This document shows, piece after piece, positions 1 through 8,410 of a DNA stretch of 11,462 nucleotides; positions within the stretch are counted from its first letter, which is position 1; each line of letters begins with the position of its first letter. The notes under the pieces are model-generated. The model was not told where the DNA came from. It saw nothing but the letters and a program-made list of their open reading frames with translations, and made no database searches. The stretch comes from an uncultured bacterium (GTDB taxonomy: Bacteria > UBP6 > UBA1177 > JAKLFG01): positions 1 through 11,462 of the forward strand of contig CALITV010000148.1 of assembly GCA_938048925.1 (NCBI GenBank). Reading direction: 5' to 3'. A program made the translations under genes and the position numbers.

Positions 1-477
1 GTTGCTACGGAAGAAAAGGTGGTTCTCGTGCATGTGTACGAGAGATATGCGGGCACGCTCGACACCGTCGAGAAGGTGATTGCCTTCGCGGAGGAGCGCA
101 GACTCCGTATGAAACAGATATCCTTTCACCGGGGACACAACGGAGACATGGTCGGGAGTTTCATCATTCCGGAGAAGGAGAACTATCACCTTTCTCCGGT
201 TCTGCAGGATATGCGAGAACGTTTCGGTTCTTCGGTGGACATCCACGGCGATTTTGCCGCCGTTTCGCTCGTCGGGGCCGGCATCACCGAACGTCAAGAG
301 TTCCTGCTCGAGACGATACGCCTCCTCAAAGAACACAGTATCGGGGCTGGAAGTTTCCATACCTCGTCTTTCCGTATCAGCCTTCTCGTTCCCCGCGATC
401 GCCTTGCCGATGCTGCCCGAGTTCTCTACGATCGGTTTTTCGTTCGCGGCGAAGAAGGGGAGTCTGTCGGATCCTGA
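1..477 (+). CDS. Aspartokinase, C-terminal ACT-domain region (5' end outside window)
   Basis: The reading frame is open from base 1, so this is the 3' part of a longer gene; the GTG at 19 is probably internal. The 158 visible residues look like the paired ACT domains at the end of aspartate kinase, which phosphorylates aspartate in the first step of lysine, threonine and methionine synthesis. The first ACT-like unit spans about residues 6-73. The second, about 78-147, holds the best signature: FAAVSLVGAGI, then a helix, then HTSSFRISLLVP and a final helix ending LYDRFF. In this family these domains bind the feedback inhibitor (lysine or threonine) and mediate dimer contacts. The catalytic kinase domain is not in the window, so the isozyme cannot be assigned. 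The first ACT unit is diverged and lacks an obvious PGV-type ligand loop. Family assignment is by motif recognition and fairly secure. Confidence 0.78.
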   Translation, partial: VATEEKVVLVHVYERYAGTLDTVEKVIAFAEERRLRMKQISFHRGHNGDMVGSFIIPEKENYHLSPVLQDMRERFGSSVDIHGDFAAVSLVGAGITERQEFLLETIRLLKEHSIGAGSFHTSSFRISLLVPRDRLADAARVLYDRFFVRGEEGESVGS

Positions 478-503
478 ATGCAAAAAGAGCCGACCGGACT
501 TTT

Positions 504-532
504 TTGACTTGTCCCATTTCGCGTGATACCCT
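504..532 (+). promoter_or_regulatory. Sigma-70-type promoter for the DUF1538/PII-like operon
   Basis: TTGACT at 504-509 is followed by a 17-base spacer and TACCCT at 527-532. A TG at 524-525 makes it an extended -10. Transcription would begin near 539, so the GTG at 545 would have almost no leader, which favours ATG 560 as the start of the gene. The spacing and -35 are good, but the -10 box is only a moderate match. Confidence 0.5.
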
Positions 533-559
533 GTTTTTAATACAGTGCGGGATAATCTG

Positions 560-2698
560 ATGACGGCGATGACTTCGCAGGCGAACAAACGCGTGGCCAT
601 CTCGTGGCGTCAGGCGATCGGCCTCATCGTTCCTTATATCAAGAATCGTCTGATGGAGCAGGTGCGGTCTGTATGGCTCATCGTGCTCTACCTGCTCCTT
701 TTCCAAGTGTTGGTGCTCGGCATCCCTATCGTTGACGGTGCCGTTATCACCTTCGGGATGGCGATGGTCATCACAGGCCTCGCCTTTTTCATGGAAGGGC
801 TTCTCCTCGGTCTCATGCCGCTCGGCGAACTCATCGGCCTTAAATTGCCCCAGCGAGTGGGACTGGCGGTCATCCTCGTGTTCGCCTTCACTCTCGGTTT
901 CGGGGTGACGCTCGCCGAACCGGCGATCGGTGCGCTCAAGATACTGGGAAGTTCGGTCAAGGCGTGGGATGCGCCTTTGCTCTTCATACTCCTCAATCGT
1001 TACGCCCACTACCTCGTATTCGCCGTCGGCGTCGGGGTCGGTTGCGCAGTCGTCTTCGGTATGCTTCGTTTTCTCTACAACTGGTCGCTCAAACCGTTTC
1101 TCTATGTTCTCGTGCCGCTGCTCACCCTCATTTCGATTGCCGCGTCGTTCAACCCGAATCTTCTGTATCTTACCGGTCTCGCGTGGGACTGTGGTGCAGT
1201 GACGACCGGTCCCGTGACGGTTCCGCTCGTGCTTGCTCTCGGCATCGGCATCACTCGCATCGTCGGCGGCGCCGATTCGGGAGTCTCGGGATTCGGCGTC
1301 GTAACGCTTGCTTCTCTCTTTCCCATCTTTACCGTACTCATCCTTGGCGTAGTCTTGCTGCCGCGGGTACCTTCCCCTTTGCCGGAAAAAGAGTTTTTGA
1401 GCGCCGAGCATCGTGACGAAACGAGAGTTTTGTTCGATAACGAAGAAGCGCTCGTGCGGTATGCCTTCATGCACGGAGACGAACCGGGGGTCACCGCCTA
1501 TTTCGGCGGCATTCCGGCGCGCCGCGCTTTTGTCGCAGAGATGGCCGCCGATGGTTCGGCCCGCTCGCGTATTTTCGGAGAGGATGAGCCTACATTCATG
1601 AGGTGGGTGGCTCGCTACGGGTCGGTCGAGGAGAAAATAACGCTGTTCGGGTCGGTCAATGGGGCTCGGGAGTATCTCGTCACCCCTTCTTCTTCCGGCG
1701 GTTTGGCGGCGGCGGCGCTTTTCTCGCGGAATTTCCGCGCATCCGCGCAGGCCATTATTCCTCTGACGCTGTTCATGTTGCTCGTGCTCTTTCTTGTCCT
1801 CCGCGAGCGGCTTCCTCGTGCCGACGAGACGGTGTTCGGCATCGCGGTCGCGTTCATCGGAATGGGCCTCTTCAATGTCGGCATGGAGACAGGTCTTTCG
1901 AAAATCGGTGATCAAGTCGGGAGCAAAGTGCCCGCCTCGTTCACCGCGTTGCCGCTCGAGGAAAAACGGGAAACCATCAAGAATTTCTCTCCGAGTGTCG
2001 TCTCCGAGGCGATCTCCCTCAACGGCGGCACGGAACGCTTCTTTTTTCGGCGCACCGATCGGGGGACAGAGGCGATCCCGTACCATGAAGAGAATTATGA
2101 CGAAATGACCGCCACCTATCTCCATGTGCCGAGGGTGGGGCCTTTGTTCGGATCCGAGCGAGGTATCGTCGGCATCATCGTCGTCCTCCTTTTTGCCTTT
2201 TTCATGGGATACGGCGCGACGCTTGCGGAGCCGGCGCTCAACGCGCTCGGTATCAAAGTGGAGGAACTCACCGTCGGTACCTTCAAAAAATCGTTTCTCA
2301 TGCAGGCGGTGGCGGTGGGTGTCGGTATCGGCATTGCATTCGGCGTCGCAAAGATTATCTGGGACATCCCCCTTATCTGGCTCCTTGTGCCGCCGTATCT
2401 TTTGTTGATGTTCGTTTCGAAGATATCAAGCGAGGAATATGTCAATATAGGATGGGACAGCGCCGGCGTGACTACTGGTCCGGTGACTGTGCCGCTTGTC
2501 CTCGCGATGGGACTGGGGATAGGAGCGCAGGTCGGCGTGGTCGAGGGGTTCGGCATCCTCGCGATGGCGTCGGTCTATCCGATACTGTCGGTTCTTCTGA
2601 CCGGCTTGTACGCCGCCCGCAAGCGCTTACCGGCCGAGGAGGAATCGGATGGGGAAACCATGTTCGAACAGGGGAAAGGGGAAGGACCGACGCCATGA
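560..2698 (+). CDS. DUF1538-family membrane protein with internal duplication
   Basis: A 712-residue polytopic inner-membrane protein, recognised as DUF1538 from its repeated signatures; I know of no proven function. Two homologous halves (about residues 12-269 and 388-685) each contain a GxGxTLAEPA motif (residues 113-122 and 550-559) and a WD...VTTGPVTVPLVLA motif (209-225 and 632-648). Acidic residues in hydrophobic context recur in both halves: E79/E443, E120/E557 and D210/D633. A charged, soluble-looking segment (about 270-387) joins the halves. Half 2 also has a ~75-residue hydrophilic insert (about 455-530) that half 1 lacks. The duplicated fold and paired acids suggest a transporter or channel; that is inference. 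The start is uncertain: GTG 545 would give 717 residues, but it lies about 6 bases after the predicted transcript start; ATG 560 has a weak GGGA 7 bases upstream, and ATG 569 is also possible. The stop overlaps the start of the next gene (ATGA), implying translational coupling. Confidence 0.8.
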   Translation: MTAMTSQANKRVAISWRQAIGLIVPYIKNRLMEQVRSVWLIVLYLLLFQVLVLGIPIVDGAVITFGMAMVITGLAFFMEGLLLGLMPLGELIGLKLPQRVGLAVILVFAFTLGFGVTLAEPAIGALKILGSSVKAWDAPLLFILLNRYAHYLVFAVGVGVGCAVVFGMLRFLYNWSLKPFLYVLVPLLTLISIAASFNPNLLYLTGLAWDCGAVTTGPVTVPLVLALGIGITRIVGGADSGVSGFGVVTLASLFPIFTVLILGVVLLPRVPSPLPEKEFLSAEHRDETRVLFDNEEALVRYAFMHGDEPGVTAYFGGIPARRAFVAEMAADGSARSRIFGEDEPTFMRWVARYGSVEEKITLFGSVNGAREYLVTPSSSGGLAAAALFSRNFRASAQAIIPLTLFMLLVLFLVLRERLPRADETVFGIAVAFIGMGLFNVGMETGLSKIGDQVGSKVPASFTALPLEEKRETIKNFSPSVVSEAISLNGGTERFFFRRTDRGTEAIPYHEENYDEMTATYLHVPRVGPLFGSERGIVGIIVVLLFAFFMGYGATLAEPALNALGIKVEELTVGTFKKSFLMQAVAVGVGIGIAFGVAKIIWDIPLIWLLVPPYLLLMFVSKISSEEYVNIGWDSAGVTTGPVTVPLVLAMGLGIGAQVGVVEGFGILAMASVYPILSVLLTGLYAARKRLPAEEESDGETMFEQGKGEGPTP

Positions 2699-3840
2699 AT
2701 CTCGTAGAAACTCCGGCCGTCAGAATAACCTGTGAGGTATACCGCGAGATATCGCCTTCCATCGCGGCGGCACTTGCCGCGATGGGCATCTCTCGCCCCT
2801 ATGTGCAATCGGGGCGTTCCATCATGATCGGCGAAGGAAGGGGATTGTTCTTCGCGCGTGGGACGAGACTCGTCGAGGATCGCATTGATATCTATCGGTT
2901 TGCGGTGGCGCCGGAACACGAGACGGTGGTCATGACCGGCCTCGTTCAGGCAGGTATGCTCAATCAGGAAGGACGCGGTTCAGTGTACAGCGAAAATGTC
3001 AAATTTCTGCACCCACAAGACGCCTGTCCGTTGGAGCGTCCGTCTTTACCCAGGAAAAGCGCTCATGCCACCGCCCTTATGTCTCCTCTCGCCGGCATTT
3101 CGGTCATCGTCCAGCGCGGACAGGGAGACACTATCGCGAGGGCCGCTCTCGATATGGGAATCTGCGTTCCTTCCGTCACCTTCGGCGTCGGTGCCGGTCT
3201 GCGTGATAAGTTGGGACTCATCCGCATTACGATACCCGCCGAGAAGGAGGTGGTGCACATCACCACTGCACGGCATGATCTGCCGGGTGTTCTTTCGCGC
3301 CTCATCGAAGCGGGGAAACTCGACCAGCCGGGAAAAGGGTTCATTTTCACCTACCCGATAGAACGAGGGTTACTTAATACGCGACTCTATGTGGGACGCC
3401 ATTTCTCGGCGGCGAGCCTCGGACAAATCGTCGCTGCAATAGACGAGATAAAGGGATCGACCGCATGGAGACGGAAGTTCACCGGTACCAGTGAACTGCG
3501 CCCACGGGCCAAGAAACGGCAGTATCTGCGAGGACTCGTTGATCTGAGCATCCTGTGCGCCGAAGGGATGGCCGCTACCCTCGCCAAATTGGCGATGGAC
3601 GCCGGCGCCGGCGGCGCCACGGTCGGGCGCCTGCGCCGCATAACGGGGGAAGAAGGGATGCACGGCAAAGACTCGCCGGCGCGGGAACAACTTACCATGA
3701 TTCTTCCCGAAGGTGTCGTCGAATCGGTGGTGCGCGCCGTCGCGGCTGCCGGTCTCTTCGAGAAGGAAACTTGCGGAGAGATCATTTCCAGACCGGTCCC
3801 AGAGGCCTATACCTATCTTGCCTCGACGAACGCAAAATAA
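2695..3840 (+). CDS. Protein with three tandem PII-like domains (P-II family regulator)
   Basis: A 381-residue soluble protein with no signal peptide or membrane segment. The clearest part is the second domain (about residues 130-225): a beta strand GISVIVQRGQG, a helix, the short loop FGVGAGLRDKLGL, a strand, then PAEKEVVHI and AGKLDQPGKGFIF. This matches the ferredoxin-like layout and B-loop region of PII (GlnB/GlnK)-like regulators. Domains at about 8-108 (EHETVVMTGLVQAGMLNQEG) and 278-372 (EGVVESVVRAVAAAGLFEKE) repeat the pattern in more diverged form. A conserved-looking linker, IDEIKGSTAWRRKF, separates domains 2 and 3. PII proteins sense 2-oxoglutarate, ATP/ADP or other nucleotides and bind target proteins, often transporters. 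ATG 2695 overlaps the upstream stop and has GAAGGA about 8 bases before it, so a longer frame open from 2452 is rejected. The likely partner is the coupled DUF1538 protein. The ligand is unknown, and the classical uridylylated T-loop is not recognisable. Confidence 0.72.
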   Translation: MNLVETPAVRITCEVYREISPSIAAALAAMGISRPYVQSGRSIMIGEGRGLFFARGTRLVEDRIDIYRFAVAPEHETVVMTGLVQAGMLNQEGRGSVYSENVKFLHPQDACPLERPSLPRKSAHATALMSPLAGISVIVQRGQGDTIARAALDMGICVPSVTFGVGAGLRDKLGLIRITIPAEKEVVHITTARHDLPGVLSRLIEAGKLDQPGKGFIFTYPIERGLLNTRLYVGRHFSAASLGQIVAAIDEIKGSTAWRRKFTGTSELRPRAKKRQYLRGLVDLSILCAEGMAATLAKLAMDAGAGGATVGRLRRITGEEGMHGKDSPAREQLTMILPEGVVESVVRAVAAAGLFEKETCGEIISRPVPEAYTYLASTNAK

Positions 3841-3843
3841 AAG

Positions 3844-3871
3844 TTGCTTTTATCACTGAAGCGGTTATATT
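3844..3871 (+). promoter_or_regulatory. Predicted promoter of the RRM protein gene
   Basis: TTGCTT (3844-3849), a 16-base spacer and TATATT (3866-3871) begin four bases after the stop of the PII-like gene. The predicted start near 3878 would give a leader of about 78 bases holding the hairpin at 3889-3911 and a repeat of the ribosome-binding region. Read-through from the upstream operon is also possible, because no T-tailed terminator separates the two. Confidence 0.45.
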
Positions 3872-3873
3872 CC

Positions 3874-3949
3874 TTTTTGTCTCGCGGGTCCCTTGTCGCA
3901 GCGACAAGGGATGGTGCGGGGGTGTTTTATGGTTTTTTGTTTCGAGGGT
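3874..3949 (+). repeat. Pair of 16-base direct repeats in the RRM leader
   Basis: TTTTTGTCTCGCGGGT at 3874-3889 recurs as TTTTTGTTTCGAGGGT at 3934-3949, with 14 of 16 bases identical and copies 60 bases apart. The second copy contains the GAGGG ribosome-binding site of the RRM gene. The first copy leads directly into the hairpin at 3889-3911. Function is unknown; a duplicated protein-binding site or a competing RNA pairing are both possible. Confidence 0.5.
3889..3911 (+). promoter_or_regulatory. Perfect hairpin in the RRM gene leader
   Basis: TCCCTTGTCGC, one A, then its exact reverse complement GCGACAAGGGA. In RNA the innermost bases would open, leaving about a 9-bp stem and a GCAGC loop. 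No T-run follows, so it is not a standard terminator. It lies between the predicted promoter and the ribosome-binding site (GAGGG, 3944-3948), which suggests a role in mRNA stability or translation control. Confidence 0.6.
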
Positions 3950-3955
3950 TTCGTT

Positions 3956-4210
3956 ATGACGACGCAGTTGTATGTCGGTAATATCAATTACCGGCTGACC
4001 GAGGAAGGACTCAAGGCCATGTTTGCGGAATTCGGCGAGGTTGCATCGGCGAAGATCGTGACCGACCGGGAAACCGGACGTTCCAAAGGCTTCGGTTTTG
4101 TCGAGATGGCCGATGCCGAAGCCGCCGATCGCGCTATCCAGAGCCTTAACGACAAGGAAGTGGACGGCCGCCGCATCAAGGTCAATATCGCTCGTCCGAA
4201 GAAGTTCTAA
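3956..4210 (+). CDS. RRM-domain RNA-binding protein
   Basis: An 84-residue single-domain protein that is almost entirely one RNA recognition motif. RNP2 is LYVGNI (residues 5-10) and RNP1 is KGFGFVEM (44-51). The RNA-stacking aromatics Y6, F46 and F48 are all present. The order is beta1 (RNP2), helix 1 TEEGLKAMFAEFG, beta2, beta3 (RNP1), helix 2 EAADRAIQSLN, beta4 IKVNIARP. There is no glycine-rich tail, unlike some cyanobacterial Rbp proteins. Such small bacterial RRM proteins bind single-stranded RNA; roles in cold response or mRNA handling are reported for some, but none can be assigned here. Start ATG 3956 has GAGGG seven bases upstream and begins right at the domain; the in-frame TTG at 3893 lies inside the leader hairpin and is rejected. 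The gene has its own predicted promoter and terminator. Confidence 0.93.
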   Translation: MTTQLYVGNINYRLTEEGLKAMFAEFGEVASAKIVTDRETGRSKGFGFVEMADAEAADRAIQSLNDKEVDGRRIKVNIARPKKF

Positions 4211-4232
4211 GACGATACGCTTCCTCTGCTGC

Positions 4233-4260
4233 AAGGCCGGGCATGCCCGGCCTTTTTTTT
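4233..4260 (+). terminator. Strong intrinsic terminator after the RRM gene
   Basis: GGCCGGGCATGCCCGGCC (4235-4252) is a perfect 18-base palindrome, followed immediately by eight T (4253-4260). It sits 22 bases past the RRM stop codon. There is no matching A-run on its left side, so it acts on + strand transcription. It isolates the RRM unit from the next gene. Confidence 0.93.
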
Positions 4261-4264
4261 GCCA

Positions 4265-4293
4265 TTGACTCCCGGCTTTCGTGAATATAGGAT
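4265..4293 (+). promoter_or_regulatory. Predicted promoter of the exported-protein gene
   Basis: TTGACT (4265-4270), a 17-base spacer and TAGGAT (4288-4293), beginning five bases after the terminator T-run. Transcription would start near 4300. The in-frame ATG at 4292 lies within the -10 box and could not be translated from this promoter, which supports GTG 4319 as the real start. Confidence 0.5.
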
Positions 4294-4318
4294 GGAAAAT
4301 CTGCTGAAGAGGATCACC

Positions 4319-5728
4319 GTGCCTTCGTCGGCTAAAACCTTTTTCCGAAATCTCTGCTGCCTGACGCTTCTTTTCTGGGGAGTCGCCGAGGCCGCCGCGG
4401 GAGAGGCCCCGCACTGTGCCGCTTCGCTTCTCCTTCCGGCCGGCGTTCACCTTCTTGAAACGCCCGGCTGTTTCTCTCTCGACACGGCTGCGGATCTTTC
4501 TTCCGATCCCGAAGGGCTCCACACCTATCTTGCCCGTTTTCCCGATACGGCGGCAGCCGACCAATACCGTTACTGGTATTACCTGCGTACGCGACATTTT
4601 TTGCCGGCGCTCCTTACGCTCGTCAGACTGGTCAACAGCGGCTCCTCTCTGGCGCCTGCCCGCCAGTTTCGCGACGAGTTGGCGTTTGTTGTCCTAAGCG
4701 GCATCAAGAGCGTGCCTCCCGAGATAGATCTCTACGGAAAGGACACTATCCTTGATCACGACATCTCTCATCGTTTCTTTTTCATTCTCGATCAAGTGGC
4801 GGCACTCTACGCGGCCGACAACAGTGATCTGCGGCGTGATGCGTGGCTGCTCTATCGTTCCTTGGCGTTGTTCTTCTCGAGTAGCGGCATCCCGCAGAGC
4901 GCCGACCCTCACACTGATGCGCTCTTCAAATACTTCTATCTGCTTTGGAGGGAAGGAGATCTTCTTTCCTATCTCGACTTCTATACTTTTTTTACCGGCG
5001 GTAGCGGTGACTATCTCCCCTCGGCAGAGATATACAGGAAGCGTTTCGCGCAATCGGTTCCTCTGCCGAAATCTGGTGACCCTCGTGAGGAGAGAGAGAT
5101 GCTCGCCTCCGTTTCGAGGATCATGGCGCGTCTTCTTTTGGAGCGGCTTCCGCTTTCTCCCCGCATCGAGTTCGTCCAAACGGACGACATCCACCCGTGG
5201 TATCGAACGAACCGATTGACTGGCTCCTCTCTCCCCGGCCGAGATCCGCGGTGTCTCGTATTCGACGAGCGCGAGGGACTATTGGCTCCTTACCAAGAAG
5301 ACCTCTTTCAGCCTTTTATCGAAAACAAGGCTCTCGCCCTTATGGAGTGGTGTGATCAGCGTCACCTGCCACCGGTGGTCATTGAAGCAGAGAAGGTCTA
5401 TCTTTCGACAGCCGATCGCTGGTTTTCCGATGCGGCGGTCGCCTATGCGCTTATCATGATGGGATCTTTTTCCTACCGCGAAGCGGCCAATCTGATGAGC
5501 GGCGCGCTTCTTTCGGCCCTTCGTCGCTATCTCGGCGAGGGACGCAAGCGTCCTTTTGGGGAGGTTCTTCTCTACGCATACCATACGGGACGCCTTTCAC
5601 TCTTCCGAGATGCTCTGTTTCTGCACCGTAAATACGAAGAAGATGCTGATTATACTAACGAAAAGAAGAGATCTGCCGTTCGGTTCACAACGCTGTTTTT
5701 TCTGGGCACCCGCGGACGCGAGCCGTAG
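4319..5728 (+). CDS. Exported protein of unknown function
   Basis: I do not recognise this 469-residue protein. It begins with a signal peptide: a short basic start (K6, R10), a hydrophobic stretch LCCLTLLFWGV (12-22) and an AEAAAG cleavage region near 24-28, so export to the periplasm or outer envelope is likely. No lipobox and no later membrane helix are evident. The mature part is rich in aromatic residues and looks mostly helical, with stretches such as DQYRYWYYLRTRHFLPALL that could be solenoid (TPR-like) repeats, though I cannot define a repeat unit. Two early cysteines (C33, C51) could form a disulfide. GTG 4319 is chosen because GAAGAGG (4306-4312) lies six bases upstream and a promoter is predicted at 4265-4293. 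ATG 4292 (478 residues) is the alternative, but it overlaps the predicted -10 box. The gene is a single unit between a terminator and the gyrB promoter. Confidence 0.8.
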   Translation: MPSSAKTFFRNLCCLTLLFWGVAEAAAGEAPHCAASLLLPAGVHLLETPGCFSLDTAADLSSDPEGLHTYLARFPDTAAADQYRYWYYLRTRHFLPALLTLVRLVNSGSSLAPARQFRDELAFVVLSGIKSVPPEIDLYGKDTILDHDISHRFFFILDQVAALYAADNSDLRRDAWLLYRSLALFFSSSGIPQSADPHTDALFKYFYLLWREGDLLSYLDFYTFFTGGSGDYLPSAEIYRKRFAQSVPLPKSGDPREEREMLASVSRIMARLLLERLPLSPRIEFVQTDDIHPWYRTNRLTGSSLPGRDPRCLVFDEREGLLAPYQEDLFQPFIENKALALMEWCDQRHLPPVVIEAEKVYLSTADRWFSDAAVAYALIMMGSFSYREAANLMSGALLSALRRYLGEGRKRPFGEVLLYAYHTGRLSLFRDALFLHRKYEEDADYTNEKKRSAVRFTTLFFLGTRGREP

Positions 5729-5854
5729 AGAGAGATATACAATAATGAAATCAATAAGTTAGAAAACAACCGACGCCTTTCGAGAGTTTTTTTGTTCGAA
5801 CTACTAATATACTAGAATCATTCGAGTTATTCGTCACTTTGGGGGGCCGAAAAT

Positions 5855-5883
5855 TTGATTTTATCCCCAGTGCTGATTATAAT
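5855..5883 (+). promoter_or_regulatory. Near-consensus promoter of gyrB-gyrA
   Basis: TTGATT (5855-5860), exactly 17 bases, then a perfect TATAAT (5878-5883). The predicted start near 5890 leaves a leader of about 26 bases. The -35 lies inside an imperfect inverted repeat, GGGG-ccg-AAAAT-ttg-ATTTT-at-CCCC (5843-5868), which could be an operator or a supercoiling-sensitive element. The 5729-5877 stretch is clearly more AT-rich than the genes around it and holds no gene. Confidence 0.8.
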
Positions 5884-5903
5884 GCCGTTGCAACAGTTTT
5901 TGA

Positions 5904-8384
<2,481 letters not shown>

Positions 8385-8410
8385 CAGGTCGTCCGAGAGG
8401 AGAAGAATCT

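Noticed and set aside
482..505. Possible terminator after aspartokinase (AAAAAG ... CTTTTTT)
   Set aside because: The arms are only A/T-rich, the centre does not pair well, and the T-run overlaps the -35 of the next promoter. Too weak to call.
377..2125. 582-codon minus-strand frame across the DUF1538 gene
   Set aside because: Its translation is extremely rich in Arg, Glu, Asp and His with no motif; it mirrors codon bias of the membrane protein gene.
2452..2694. N-terminal extension of the PII-like gene upstream of 2695
   Set aside because: It would overlap the end of the DUF1538 gene by over 240 bases, and the extension is Arg/Gly-rich without a motif. ATG 2695 has a good ribosome-binding site and a classic ATGA overlap.
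3893..3955. TTG-started extension of the RRM protein
   Set aside because: The start falls inside a perfect hairpin, and the added residues precede a complete RRM domain that begins at ATG 3956.
5745..5762. Tiny frame ATGAAATCAATAAGTTAG
   Set aside because: Five codons only, with no conservation evidence.
5763..5794. Possible terminator after the exported-protein gene (AAAAC ... GTTTTTTT)
   Set aside because: There is a T-run but no stable GC stem before it.
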